Position numbers and translations under genes: made by a program. A stretch of DNA of 64,000 nucleotides from UBA7672 sp041398245. Its GTDB lineage: Bacteria; Pseudomonadota; Alphaproteobacteria; Caulobacterales; Hyphomonadaceae. Shown here one piece after another: positions 7,301 through 16,180 of this stretch (positions are counted from its first letter, which is position 1; each line of letters opens with the position of its first letter). Under the pieces are notes generated by a model that did no database searches, was not told where the DNA came from, and worked only from the letters and a program-made list of their open reading frames with translations. The stretch lies in the NCBI GenBank assembly GCA_041398245.1, contig JAWKVC010000002.1:266503-330502 (forward strand), read 5' to 3'.

Positions 7301-9472
7301 CTACATAAAGCTGTAGGGCTCGACATCGAGCGTGACGCGAACAGCGGAAGACAGCTTTACGCGCTCCTTCCAGGCCGCAAGAAAAGCCGAGAGATCGACG
7401 TTGCGATCGGACCGCACGAGGAAGCGACGGCGGTGCCGCCCGCGCAGGATGGTGATCGGCGCAGGCGCTGGTCCCCACACTTCCACGCCCGTGGCGTTTG
7501 GCTGGTTCTCGCTGAGTGCGGCGGCGGCTTCATCGGCCTGTTCGGCGCCGGGCGCGGAGACGATGACCGCGCCAAGGCGCCCATAGGGTGGGAAAGACAC
7601 AAGACGGCGCTGATCGAGTTCGTAGGCCAGGAAGGCGTCGCGATCCCCGGCGGCCAGCAGCGCGATGGCGGGGCTTTCGGGCGAATAGGTCTGGATGATG
7701 GCCCGGCCCGGCTTGTCGGCCCGGCCGGCGCGGCCGGCGACCTGAAGCAGCAGCTGGAATGTGCGCTCGCCCGCGCGAAGGTCGCCGCCGCGCAGACCTG
7801 CATCGGCATCGACGACGCCGACCAGCGTCAGCGTGGGGAAGTTGTGGCCCTTCGCCACGATCTGCGTGCCGATCAGGATATCGATCGCGCCCGCCTCCAT
7901 GCGCGCGATCAACTCGCGGAGGTTTTCGGGCGAGGTCACAGTGTCGGACGACAGAACCTCGACACGCGCGCCATGGAAGCGCGTGTGGACTTCCTCGGCC
8001 AGCCGTTCAACGCCCGGACCCACACTGGTGAGAGAGCCTTTGGCGCCGCAATGCGGACATTGCAGCGGCTTGCGCATGGTGAAACCGGTGAGGTGACAGA
8101 CCAGCATGCCGGTATAGCGATGCTCGACCAGCCAGCTGTCGGAATCCGGCGCCTTGAGCCGTTCGCCGCACGCGCGGCACAGCACCAGTGGCGCATAGCC
8201 CCGGCGATTGAGGAAGAGGAGCGCCTGTTCCTTCGCCGCCAGCGTCTCGTCGATGGCGGTTGCAAGGTCTGGCCCGATCCAGCGCCCCGCTTCCGGCGGA
8301 TTGGTCCGCATGTCGGCCAGCGCGATCGACGGAAGACGCGACAGCCCGGGGCGCGCGCTGAGCTTGAGGTGGGCATAGCGGCCAGCCTGCGCGTTCGCGA
8401 TGGTCTCGAGCGATGGCGTCGCGGAGGCGAGAACAATGGAGCTTGGCTCCATCGAGGCGCGCAGAACGGCAAGATCGCGGGCGTGATAGATGACGCCGTC
8501 TTCCTGCTTGTAGGACTGATCGTGTTCTTCATCGACGACAATCAGCTTGAGTTTGCGGAAAGGCAGGAACAGGGCCGAACGCGCGCCGACGACGATGCGC
8601 GCCCTGCCCGCGGCGACTTCGCGCCAGACGCGGCGGCGCGCGGCCGAGCCGGCAGCCGAATGCCATTCCGCCGGCGTGGCGCCGAAGCGCTCCTCGAAGC
8701 GCGTCGTGACGGCCTGTGTCAGCGCGATCTCCGGCAGGAGAACAAGCACCTGCGCATCCGGATCGTTGCGCAGCGCTTCGGCGATGGCTTCGAAGTAGAC
8801 TTCGGTCTTGCCCGAGCCAGTGACGCCATCGAGCAGCGCGGCGCGATAGCCGCCATCACGGATCATACCCTGCAGGTAGCGCGCGGCGTCTGACTGTTCC
8901 TCGGTGAGATCGCGCGACGGGCGTCCGGGATCCGGCGGATCGAACGGCGGGTCAAGCGAACGCTCGACATGCTGCAGCGCGCCCGCATCGAGAAGTCCCT
9001 TCACGACGCCCGATGAGACGCCGGCCTGCCGCGCCAGCTCGGCGGCAGAGAGCGGCATGGTCGCATGCGCCAGAACCTTTTCGCGCGCAGGCGTCATGCG
9101 GTCGGGCGCCTCGCCCGTCGCGATGACGAGCGTTTCGGTCGGCGCAGGCTCCAGCCCTTCGCGCGAACGCATCGCCATGGCGAGGACATTGCCGACAGGC
9201 GCGCAGACATAGCGCGCGGCACGTTCGATGAAGGCGCGCATGGAGGACGGCAGCGGCGGCGCGGAGGCGATAATTCCGCCAACAGCCTTGAGCTTGCGAT
9301 TGGACGGTGTTGTCCGTTCGGCCCAGACAACGCCGATCATCTCGCGCGGACCCAACGGCGCGACAACGAAGCTTCCAGGCACAGCCTCCATGCCTTCGGG
9401 CAGTTCGTAGTCGAACGGCTCCGGCAGGGGCTGTGGCAGCAGCACCGATACGATTCGGGCGGGTGACGGCAT
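7301..9472 (-). CDS. priA: Primosomal protein N' (replication-restart helicase PriA)
   Basis: A 723-residue superfamily-2 DNA helicase that reloads the replisome at stalled forks. The N-terminal DNA-binding domain begins ARIVSVLLPQPLPEPFDYELP; Walker A GVTGSGKT is at 216-223 and the DEEH Walker B box at 314-317; helicase motif III is LASATPS (348-354). The ATG at 9472 is chosen because it matches the family N-terminus; the frame is open 45 codons further. The zinc-ribbon area keeps C432-x2-C435, C459 and C472-x2-C475 but lacks the other cysteines of the eight-Cys pattern known in E. coli PriA. Divergent from xerC. Confidence 0.93.
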   Translation of the reverse strand: MPSPARIVSVLLPQPLPEPFDYELPEGMEAVPGSFVVAPLGPREMIGVVWAERTTPSNRKLKAVGGIIASAPPLPSSMRAFIERAARYVCAPVGNVLAMAMRSREGLEPAPTETLVIATGEAPDRMTPAREKVLAHATMPLSAAELARQAGVSSGVVKGLLDAGALQHVERSLDPPFDPPDPGRPSRDLTEEQSDAARYLQGMIRDGGYRAALLDGVTGSGKTEVYFEAIAEALRNDPDAQVLVLLPEIALTQAVTTRFEERFGATPAEWHSAAGSAARRRVWREVAAGRARIVVGARSALFLPFRKLKLIVVDEEHDQSYKQEDGVIYHARDLAVLRASMEPSSIVLASATPSLETIANAQAGRYAHLKLSARPGLSRLPSIALADMRTNPPEAGRWIGPDLATAIDETLAAKEQALLFLNRRGYAPLVLCRACGERLKAPDSDSWLVEHRYTGMLVCHLTGFTMRKPLQCPHCGAKGSLTSVGPGVERLAEEVHTRFHGARVEVLSSDTVTSPENLRELIARMEAGAIDILIGTQIVAKGHNFPTLTLVGVVDADAGLRGGDLRAGERTFQLLLQVAGRAGRADKPGRAIIQTYSPESPAIALLAAGDRDAFLAYELDQRRLVSFPPYGRLGAVIVSAPGAEQADEAAAALSENQPNATGVEVWGPAPAPITILRGRHRRRFLVRSDRNVDLSAFLAAWKERVKLSSAVRVTLDVEPYSFM

Positions 9473-9593
9473 GGGCGCGAGGATGGCCCTGCCCGGGCCG
9501 GGGTTCAACCCGGACCTCCGGGGTCGACCATGCGGATAGCCGCCTCCGTTGTGGCCGGCCTTGAAGAAACGCAGCCTTAATCCGTAGAGGGTC

Positions 9594-10535
9594 ATGATGC
9601 CGCGCATGGCGATACCGCAAACCGCACGCGAGGCGCTTCAGGAGTTCTCGACCTGGCTCGAGACGGAACGGCGTGCGTCCGACAAGACGGTCGAGGCCTA
9701 CCAGCGCGATGTCGGCCATTTCATCGGCTTTCTGGTCGAGCATCTCGGCGGCGAACCGACGGTCTCGGATCTTAGAAAGCTGTCGCGGCATGATGTGGTC
9801 GCCTGGCTGGCCCGCCGACGCAGCCATGACAATCTCGCCGCCTCCTCCCGCGCAAGGGCGGCTTCGAGCCTGCGCGCCTTCTATCGTTTTCTTGATCGCA
9901 GACTGGATGCCGCCAACGCCAAGGCGATGATGTTCGAGAGCCCGCGCCGGCCGCATCGCCTGCCGCGTCCGCTTCCCGAACAGCTTGCGCCGAAGGCGAT
10001 CGAACTGGCCGGCGAAGGCGACGGCGAGGATACGGCGCCGTGGCTGCTGGCGCGCGACGCCGCAATACTTTCCCTGCTCTATGGCGCAGGCCTTCGTCTG
10101 TCCGAGGCGCTGTGGCTGACCGGCAAGGATGCACCCGCGCCCGAAGCGCTGCGCGTCTACGGCAAGGGGCGCAAGGTGCGCATGGTGCCGCTGATCCGCG
10201 CCGTGCGCGAAGCGGTGAATGAGTATGTAAAATTGTGCCCCTATCCCGCCGCTCCGGATGAGCCGATCTTCCGCGGCGCGCGTGGCGGTCCGTTGAACCC
10301 GCGCCTTGTGCAGCGTTTGATGGAATCGCTGCGTGCGCGCCTGGGTCTGCCGGAAACGGCGACGCCGCACGCGCTCCGCCATTCGTTTGCGACGCATATC
10401 CTGGCCAATGGCGGTGATCTGCGTTCGATCCAGGCGCTGCTTGGTCATGCCAGCTTGTCGACAACACAGATCTACACCGGCGTCGACGCCGCGCGCCTGA
10501 TGAAGGTTCACGCTGAGGCGCATCCGCGCGCCTGA
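9594..10535 (+). CDS. xerC: Site-specific tyrosine recombinase XerC
   Basis: A 313-residue tyrosine recombinase that, with XerD, resolves chromosome dimers at dif. The N-terminal SAM-like core-binding domain covers about residues 10-95. The catalytic domain has GAGLRLSEAL (first Arg), the beta-hairpin GKGRKVRMVPL (Lys), HALRHSFATHI (His259, Arg262), LLGHASLSTTQIY (His285) and nucleophile Tyr294, so all catalytic residues are present. AGAGGG lies just before the ATGs at 9594 and 9597, and a third possible start (9606) is in frame. Adjacent divergent priA is a common alphaproteobacterial arrangement. Confidence 0.92.
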   Translation: MMPRMAIPQTAREALQEFSTWLETERRASDKTVEAYQRDVGHFIGFLVEHLGGEPTVSDLRKLSRHDVVAWLARRRSHDNLAASSRARAASSLRAFYRFLDRRLDAANAKAMMFESPRRPHRLPRPLPEQLAPKAIELAGEGDGEDTAPWLLARDAAILSLLYGAGLRLSEALWLTGKDAPAPEALRVYGKGRKVRMVPLIRAVREAVNEYVKLCPYPAAPDEPIFRGARGGPLNPRLVQRLMESLRARLGLPETATPHALRHSFATHILANGGDLRSIQALLGHASLSTTQIYTGVDAARLMKVHAEAHPRA

Positions 10536-10578
10536 CACGAAACTGTGCGGTGTCCGAACAAGCTGTCCTGACCGTGAG

Positions 10579-10607
10579 TTGACGCCCGGCGCGCCGCTTT
10601 CTAGCGT
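10579..10607 (+). promoter_or_regulatory. Putative housekeeping promoter for the cytochrome c'-like gene
   Basis: TTGACG at 10579-10584 and TAGCGT at 10602-10607 are separated by 17 bases, 52 bases upstream of the cytochrome start. The -35 is good, the -10 weak; found by eye. Confidence 0.4.
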
Positions 10608-10658
10608 TCGCAACAAGCAGCCATGACATGCTGTCCACGTCTGGAGGGAGACGATCAC

Positions 10659-11213
10659 ATGAAAGCCATCCTGTTTGCCGCCGCAGCCGCGTCGGCGTTT
10701 GCACTTGCCGCGTGTGGCGGCGGTGAGCCTGAAAAGCCTGCCGAGCCGACGCCCGCCGCAGACGCCACGCCCGAGCCAGCTGCGGCTCCCGCCCTCGCCG
10801 GTCCGGCCGCGATGCCGGACACGACGGATGTCGCCGCCTACATGACTGCGCGTCACGAGAACTACGAACACCTCGGCAAGAACATGAAGGTCCTGCAGGA
10901 CAACTTCCGCAGTGAAACGCCCGACATGGCTGCCGTTGCGCCCGCCGCCGCCAATGTGAAGGCGTTCGCCGACGCCATGGGCGACTGGTTCCCGGACGGC
11001 ACCGGGCCAGACAGCGGCAACAAGACCGAAGCCAAGGCCAATATCTGGACCGACCGCGCGACCTTCGATGCGGCGCGCGCCAAGCTGGCCGAAGAAGCCG
11101 GAAAGCTGGCAACCGTGGCGGACGCGGCTGCGTTCAAGGCGCAATTCCCGGTTACGGGCGGCGCCTGCAAGAACTGCCACGACACCTTCCGTGAGGAAGA
11201 GAAAGACCACTAG
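10659..11213 (+). CDS. Cytochrome c'-like lipoprotein
   Basis: A 184-residue protein from the ATG at 10659, which has GGAGGGAG eight bases upstream. The signal ends ALAACGG, a lipobox, and is followed by a Pro/Ala/Glu-rich linker of about 45 residues. The single heme site CKNCH lies at 170-174, near the C-terminus, as in the four-helix-bundle cytochrome c' / cytochrome c556 family (PF01322). Its gene is followed after eight bases by a cytochrome b561, a pairing that suggests membrane-bound quinol-linked electron transfer to this cytochrome. Confidence 0.87.
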   Translation: MKAILFAAAAASAFALAACGGGEPEKPAEPTPAADATPEPAAAPALAGPAAMPDTTDVAAYMTARHENYEHLGKNMKVLQDNFRSETPDMAAVAPAAANVKAFADAMGDWFPDGTGPDSGNKTEAKANIWTDRATFDAARAKLAEEAGKLATVADAAAFKAQFPVTGGACKNCHDTFREEEKDH

Positions 11214-11221
11214 GCCGGCGC

Positions 11222-11923
11222 GTGGACGCGCCTGACCATCCGGCACCGGAAACGCATCCCACGCCCTCACATCAGAGGGTGTGGGATGTTCCGACGCGTC
11301 TCGTCCACTGGTCGCTTGTGATCTTTGTCGGCCTGTCCTGGTGGTCGGTCGAAAACAAGCGGATGGACATCCACTACTGGTCGGGCCTGATCCTGCTGGG
11401 CCTGCTGGTCTTTCGCATCTACTGGGGATTTGCCGGACCCGAGACCGCGCGCTTTGCGCGGTTTCTCAAAGGACCACGCACTGTCGTCGGCTATGTCGGC
11501 AAGCTGTTCAGACCCGACTATCGGGCAAGCTTTGGCCACAACCCGCTTGGCGCGCTGAGCGTCATCGCCCTTCTGCTGGCCATTTCCATCCAGGTGGGGC
11601 TTGGCCTGTTCTCATCAGACACGGACTTCATCAGCGCCGGCCCGCTCAACCGGCATATCTCCGACTACGACACGGTGAAGCAGATCACTGATCTGCACGA
11701 GGACTTCTTCAACGTCGTGCTGGCCGTTGTGGGTCTGCACATCGCCGCCATCGCTTTCTATCTCGTTGTGAAGCGCATCAACCTTATCGGACCGATGATC
11801 ACGGGACGTCGTAAGGCCGGAAACACCGATGGCCCGCCAGCGGGCATCGCATCGGTCTCGCTGCTGCGGCTGGGAATCGGCATCGTGCTGGCGGTAGGCG
11901 TCGTCTGGCTGATCGCGCGCTGA
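11222..11923 (+). CDS. Cytochrome b561-family membrane protein
   Basis: A 233-residue integral membrane protein with a GTG start. Transmembrane segments can be seen near 26-42, 54-70, 111-131, 163-184 and 212-231. Histidines H29 (TRLVHW), H51 (IHYWSG), H159 (DLHEDF) and H173 (VGLHIA) match the heme-b ligand layout of the prokaryotic b561 / Ni-Fe hydrogenase b-type family. It would carry electrons between quinol and the cytochrome c'-like lipoprotein encoded immediately upstream, with which it forms an operon. Confidence 0.88.
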   Translation: MDAPDHPAPETHPTPSHQRVWDVPTRLVHWSLVIFVGLSWWSVENKRMDIHYWSGLILLGLLVFRIYWGFAGPETARFARFLKGPRTVVGYVGKLFRPDYRASFGHNPLGALSVIALLLAISIQVGLGLFSSDTDFISAGPLNRHISDYDTVKQITDLHEDFFNVVLAVVGLHIAAIAFYLVVKRINLIGPMITGRRKAGNTDGPPAGIASVSLLRLGIGIVLAVGVVWLIAR

Positions 11924-11932
11924 GGCGCCCTC

Positions 11933-12247
11933 TCAGAACGGGTCCTTCAGGATATCCTGCCATTCGGGATGCTTGCGCAGCGTGGCGTTGGTGAAGGGGC
12001 ACAAGGGCACGACCTTCAGCCCGCGCGCGCGGACATCATGCACCATGTATTCGACCAGCGCCTTGCCGACGCCCATGCCGCCCAGTTCGTCCGGAACGCC
12101 CGTATGGTCGATGATGATGATCTTCTCGCCGGCCTTCGAGAAGGTCATCTCGGCCTCAGGCTTTCCCGGCACGCGGGCGACATAGCGGCCGCCGGTCGCC
12201 CTGTCCTCGCGCGTGATGGCGATTTCGATCTTCGGAACCTCGACCAT
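11933..12247 (-). CDS. Small GNAT N-acetyltransferase (YjdJ type)
   Basis: A 104-residue single-domain acetyltransferase of the short GNAT group (COG2388). It has the strand pair RYVARVPGKPEAEMTF, then IIIIDHTGVPDELGGMGVGKALVEYMV, where GGMGVG is the acetyl-CoA pyrophosphate loop, and the ending VVPLCPFTNATLRKHPEW that is characteristic of this group. The natural substrate is unknown. The ATG at 12247 gives the usual family length; the open frame upstream belongs to antisense of the neighbouring gene. Confidence 0.87.
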   Translation of the reverse strand: MVEVPKIEIAITREDRATGGRYVARVPGKPEAEMTFSKAGEKIIIIDHTGVPDELGGMGVGKALVEYMVHDVRARGLKVVPLCPFTNATLRKHPEWQDILKDPF

Positions 12248-12287
12248 GGAACCACTCCGGACTGGCGCTGCCCGACGGAATGTGAAG

Positions 12288-12755
12288 CTAGGCGAAGAAG
12301 GAGTCCACCAGCGCCTGTTCCGCAGACCGTTGCAGGATCGATGCAGACTCGCCACCATTGATGACGCCGCCGAGGCGCGAGATGCCGGCGAAGATCGCCG
12401 CCGCATCGCCGCCCATGGACGCGGGCTCGCGGCCTTCCTCCAGCCGCCGCTGCACGCTGACGACGCTGGCGTCGAGTTCCTCACGCATGGCCAGAAAGCG
12501 CGTCTTCACATCGCGCGGCGCGGCGATGTAGGCGGCGATCGCCAGACCGCGTTCGGCGAATCCTGTATGAAGAAAATGCGCGGGGTAACCGAGCGGGCGC
12601 CACTCGAGGACGCTATCTCGCATCTCCGGCATATCGCCGAGGCTGGCGATCGTCATGGCTACTTCGTTGTAATGATTGAGGTAGTCCGTCGCGAGACCAG
12701 TGACGGGATTGATGTTGGCGGCCTTGAGGCGTGCTGCATCGAGCGGCGGCAACAT
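12288..12755 (-). CDS. Conserved alphaproteobacterial protein of unknown function
   Basis: A protein of about 155 residues from the ATG at 12755; a GTG at 12794 would add 13 residues, but neither start has a perfect ribosome site. The segment ANINPVTGLATDYLNHYNE and the later YPAHFLHTGF and RGLAIAAYIAA look like a family I recognise only as widespread hypothetical proteins of alphaproteobacteria. The sequence is mostly helical, with no signal, membrane segment or catalytic motif. It precedes the GNAT gene by 40 bases on the same strand. Confidence 0.72.
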   Translation of the reverse strand: MLPPLDAARLKAANINPVTGLATDYLNHYNEVAMTIASLGDMPEMRDSVLEWRPLGYPAHFLHTGFAERGLAIAAYIAAPRDVKTRFLAMREELDASVVSVQRRLEEGREPASMGGDAAAIFAGISRLGGVINGGESASILQRSAEQALVDSFFA

Positions 12756-12845
12756 GACAGGGGCGGCCCTTCCCGGCGCGAAATCCTCTATCACCGTGCG
12801 CAGGGAGGATTTACGGGCGCTTAATCGCTCGCGTAGGGAGACAGG

Positions 12846-13481
12846 ATGCGCGATCTATTCTTCTATCCGCTTGCCGCCACCCTCGCCGGGGCCTTCATCT
12901 TCGTCGCGCTGGATCCCTATGCCGAACGCCTGCCCCGGGGACCCGTGAGCGCCGGCGGACGCAATGTCGAAGACGTGACCGTTGATGGCGTTGAACTCAA
13001 CCGCTTTGTCACGGGCGAGGACGCGGGCATGAGCATCGATGTGCGGCCGCCCGCAGACGGCGGGGCGCCCGTGCTCTGGATCGACCGCAATGCTGGCGCA
13101 ACCTATGACGATCCACGTCTTGGCCCCCATCTCGTGATCGCCGAGGACATCGAGTACGCGATGGAGTCGCGGCCGATCGAAGTGATCGTCGAAGCGCGCG
13201 GCGCCGGTGAATTCCCGGCAAGCCAGTTCGAAGTCAATTATTTCTCGAAGGTCGAAGGCGAAAGCGGCTGGCAGACCTTCAGCCTGACACAGGACTTCCA
13301 GCCCTACGCGCTCAGCTTCTTCACACCGCAGCGTGGTGGCGACATGGGCTATGACTATGTCGGCATCCGCCCCATTGCGCCCGACAAGCACCGCGAGATG
13401 GAGGTGCGCTCCGTTCGTGTCCGCGCGACCGGCCCCAAGGACACCCCGCCGGCGCCCTCAGGTCGCGATCTTCTGCGCTAG
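12846..13481 (+). CDS. Membrane-anchored or secreted protein of unknown function
   Basis: A 211-residue protein with GGGAG six bases before its ATG. The N-terminus is a short charged start followed by a hydrophobic stretch, LFFYPLAATLAGAFIFVAL (4-22), without a clear cleavage site, so it is probably anchored with the rest in the periplasm. The soluble part is strand-rich with a Trp/Tyr/Phe-rich middle (residues 120-165), suggesting a beta-sandwich, but no family was recognised. It stands alone between two leftward genes. Confidence 0.68.
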   Translation: MRDLFFYPLAATLAGAFIFVALDPYAERLPRGPVSAGGRNVEDVTVDGVELNRFVTGEDAGMSIDVRPPADGGAPVLWIDRNAGATYDDPRLGPHLVIAEDIEYAMESRPIEVIVEARGAGEFPASQFEVNYFSKVEGESGWQTFSLTQDFQPYALSFFTPQRGGDMGYDYVGIRPIAPDKHREMEVRSVRVRATGPKDTPPAPSGRDLLR

Positions 13482-13490
13482 CTCTCAGCC

Positions 13491-14645
13491 TCAGCCGTTG
13501 AAGCTGCGCACCGCGTCGATCACAAGGTCCTGATCCTCGGCCGTCAGATAGGGATGCATGGGCAGCGACATCACGCGATTGCGGATGTCTTCCGTTACCG
13601 GCAGACCGCCGGGCGCTGTCGGATACACAGCATAGACATCCTGCATGTGGATCGGGATCGGATAGTAGATCGCTGTCGGCACGCCTTTCGATTTGAGATG
13701 CGCGATCAGGCCGTCGCGATTGTCATGCTCGATCGTGTACTGGGCCCAGTTTGAGAAACCGCCTTTGATCACTGTCGGCACACGGCGGACGTGTTTGGCC
13801 AGCCCCTCATTGTAGCGCCGGGCGATGGCGTCGCGCTTCTGCAGTTCGTCCGCGTAGATGTTCAACTTCTCTGACAGGATCGCGGCCTGGATGGCGTCGA
13901 GGCGCGAGTTCACGCCGATGCGCATGTTGAGATAGCGCGGATCGTTGTCGTACTTGCGGGCCGCCATATCCTCCGCGCTGGCCTTGCCATGGATGCGGAT
14001 GGAATCGACCAGGCCCGCGAGCGAGTCGTCGTTCGTCAGCACGGCGCCGCCATCGCCATAGCAACCCAGCGGCTTGGCCGGGAAGAAGGAGGCGGTCGCG
14101 ACATCCGCCCATTCGAGCGGCTGGCGGCCGTTGAGCGTGCAGCCGAAACCCTGCGCCTGATCGGCGATCAGCTTGAGGCCGTGCTTCCTGGCGATGGCGG
14201 AGATTGCAGGATAGTCCGCCGGCTGGCCAAACAGATCGACCGCGACGATGGCGCGCGGCTTGAGCTTGCCTGCCTTCTTCACGGACTCGATGGCCGCTTC
14301 GAGGCTGGCGGGGTCCATGTTGTAGGTATCGGGCAGGACATCAACGAAGACCGGGCTGGCGCCGACCAGCGGGGCGACCTCGGCGCTGGCGACGAACGTG
14401 AAGGACGGCACGAACACGGCATCACCCGGACCGATATTCCAGGCGCGCAGCGGCAGCAGCAGCGCGTCGGTTCCGTTGGCGCAGGCCAGCGCGTGCTTCG
14501 CTCCGGCAAAAGCGGCGAGCGCCTTCTCGAAGTTGGCGACTTCGGGCCCCATGATAAACCCGCAAGTCGAGAGTACGCGCGCGATGGCGGCGTCGATCTC
14601 GGGAGCGATGCGCTGGCGCTGGGCCTGAAGGTCGATGAAGTTCAT
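13491..14645 (-). CDS. DegT/DnrJ/EryC1/StrS-family sugar aminotransferase
   Basis: A 384-residue PLP enzyme that transfers an amino group to a nucleotide-linked keto sugar. Visible landmarks are CANGTDAL (55-62), VPSFTFVASAE (79-89), the cofactor contacts VDLFG (136-140) and ADQAQGFG (161-168), and ASFFPAKPLG with the Schiff-base Lys at 191. The ATG at 14645 fits the family start MNFIDLQAQ; 22 upstream codons are open but unlikely. It lies at the edge of the polysaccharide genes, downstream of the KDO genes on the same strand. The substrate is not determinable, though a UDP- or dTDP-keto sugar is expected. Confidence 0.9.
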   Translation of the reverse strand: MNFIDLQAQRQRIAPEIDAAIARVLSTCGFIMGPEVANFEKALAAFAGAKHALACANGTDALLLPLRAWNIGPGDAVFVPSFTFVASAEVAPLVGASPVFVDVLPDTYNMDPASLEAAIESVKKAGKLKPRAIVAVDLFGQPADYPAISAIARKHGLKLIADQAQGFGCTLNGRQPLEWADVATASFFPAKPLGCYGDGGAVLTNDDSLAGLVDSIRIHGKASAEDMAARKYDNDPRYLNMRIGVNSRLDAIQAAILSEKLNIYADELQKRDAIARRYNEGLAKHVRRVPTVIKGGFSNWAQYTIEHDNRDGLIAHLKSKGVPTAIYYPIPIHMQDVYAVYPTAPGGLPVTEDIRNRVMSLPMHPYLTAEDQDLVIDAVRSFNG

Positions 14646-14746
14646 GTCGGTCGCACTCACGCTTGTCGGGAATTTGCCCGGTGACATGACGCCCGGCGGC
14701 GCGAGGGGCAAATCACCTTGCGCTGCAATCTGTAACGGATCGCGCC

Positions 14747-15352
14747 TCAGCCCGCGACGGGCGGTCGCAGATTCCAGTCGGTGACGCGCACGGCCTCGCC
14801 TTCAAGGGCGATGACGCCCCACGCACCCGTGGACAGCTTGGCGTCGGCGCGCGGCGCCCCGGCCGCGTGAAGGGCGAAACGGGCGATGCCGTTAGACGTG
14901 ACGACAAGATGGTCGCCGGGCTGATCGCGCAGCTTCGCGAAGAGTTCCTGCCAGTTGCCGGTGATGGCCGCGGGATCGGCGCGCCAGTCGGGCGGCAGGA
15001 CGCTGTCACGCTCCCAGGCTTCCAGCGCGGCCTTGCCGATGCGGGCGACGACCTCGTCCTCTCGCCGGTTCTCGTCGGGACCATAGTCGATCTCGCGCAG
15101 GAAAAGCGCGGTCGCCAGCTCCGGCGGACTGGCCTGCGTCGCAAGAATGGCCGAGGCCGTCTCGCGCGTGCGCTTCAGCGGACCGGTGCGCGCTGTCGCA
15201 AACGTCCATGACGCGAAATGGCGACCGAGCGCTTCGGCCTGCACGCGGCCCGAGACCGATAGCGGCAGGTCGGTGCGGCCGCCGACGCGGGTCACCACGT
15301 CGCCCTTGTCGAACGTGTTGCCGTGGCGAACGATGATGAGACGCGCGGTCAC
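14747..15352 (-). CDS. Histidine phosphatase (phosphoglycerate mutase-like)
   Basis: A 201-residue protein of the histidine phosphatase superfamily. The nucleophile motif LIIVRHGNT is at residues 5-13; the second Arg region is PLKRTRETA; the acid EIDYGPDE and the late SNGIARFALH complete the active site, although the second catalytic His (usually SHG) appears here as SNG, so that residue differs from the standard. It begins four bases after the kdsB stop, so it belongs to the KDO operon. Confidence 0.84.
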   Translation of the reverse strand: MTARLIIVRHGNTFDKGDVVTRVGGRTDLPLSVSGRVQAEALGRHFASWTFATARTGPLKRTRETASAILATQASPPELATALFLREIDYGPDENRREDEVVARIGKAALEAWERDSVLPPDWRADPAAITGNWQELFAKLRDQPGDHLVVTSNGIARFALHAAGAPRADAKLSTGAWGVIALEGEAVRVTDWNLRPPVAG

Positions 15353-15356
15353 GGGA

Positions 15357-16157
15357 TCACGCCTTGTACGGATCGCCGAGCGCCTTCAGCGCGGCTTCCG
15401 CTTTCACGACGTCCTCCGGCGAATCGATACCGGCTGAGGGGAGCGCCGAAGGTTCGACCTCCACGGCGTAGACGCTGAGCCCGTTTTCGAGGAAGCGCAG
15501 CTGCTCAAGGCCTTCCAGTTCCTCGTAACGTGATGTCTTCAGGGCCGCGATCCGGCCGAGCGCTTCGCGCGAATAGCCATAGAGGCCGACATGCTGGAGC
15601 ACGGGCGACAGCGGGCCGGCGGCGCGCAGCCTGTCCTCTTTCCGCATAGCCGGAATGATCAGCTTGGAGAACCAGAGCGCGCGGCCATCGGGTCCTCGGA
15701 TACAAGTCGTGCCAGAGAACGGCGTCGTCTTCTTATTTTCGCGCAGGCGGTCGAGCGCGCTCCACGTAAGCGGGATCACCGGCGTCACCACATCGCCACG
15801 CGCGGCGTTGGCGATGAGGGCGGCGGCGTGGCCGGGCGGCGTGAAAGGAGCGTCGCCTTGCAGATTGACGATGAAGTCGGCCTCCGGTGCGGTCAGCTCG
15901 ACGGCGGCGCGGCAGCGATCCGTTCCAGAGGGAAGATCCGGATCCGTCATCACGGAGGCGACGCCGATCTCGCGGCAATGCGCGGAGATCCGGTCATCGT
16001 CAGTAGCGACGAGGATCGAGGCGCCAGTGGCCTGCCCCGCCCGGCGCGCCGCATCGACGGTGCGGGCGAGCATGGAGACGCCGTTGATCAGCTGCAGCGG
16101 CTTGCCCGGCAGGCGGGTGGAGGCGTAACGCGCCGGGATGACGATGACGGATTTCAT
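15357..16157 (-). CDS. kdsB: 3-deoxy-manno-octulosonate cytidylyltransferase
   Basis: A 266-residue nucleotidyltransferase that activates KDO as CMP-KDO for the lipopolysaccharide inner core. It opens with VIVIPARYASTRLPGKPL (residues 4-21), the KdsB signature, then ILVATDDDRI and FIVNLQGDAPFTP (the metal and sugar site; QGDEP is usual, here QGDAP), and HVGLYGYSREAL. The QGDAP variation at a normally Glu position is worth noting. It is flanked by the phosphatase (four bases) and the SIS/CBS isomerase (23 bases), all on the same strand. Confidence 0.9.
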   Translation of the reverse strand: MKSVIVIPARYASTRLPGKPLQLINGVSMLARTVDAARRAGQATGASILVATDDDRISAHCREIGVASVMTDPDLPSGTDRCRAAVELTAPEADFIVNLQGDAPFTPPGHAAALIANAARGDVVTPVIPLTWSALDRLRENKKTTPFSGTTCIRGPDGRALWFSKLIIPAMRKEDRLRAAGPLSPVLQHVGLYGYSREALGRIAALKTSRYEELEGLEQLRFLENGLSVYAVEVEPSALPSAGIDSPEDVVKAEAALKALGDPYKA

Positions 16158-16180
16158 TGAACGGACTTCATCGCGCCGCC

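Noticed and set aside
7433..8893. 486-residue rightward frame opposite priA
   Set aside because: Wholly antisense to a confidently identified gene; composition (Arg/Gly/Ala-rich) is typical of GC-rich shadows.
8952..11270. 772-residue leftward frame across xerC and the cytochrome c' gene
   Set aside because: Covers several well-supported genes on the other strand, no start signal or motif.
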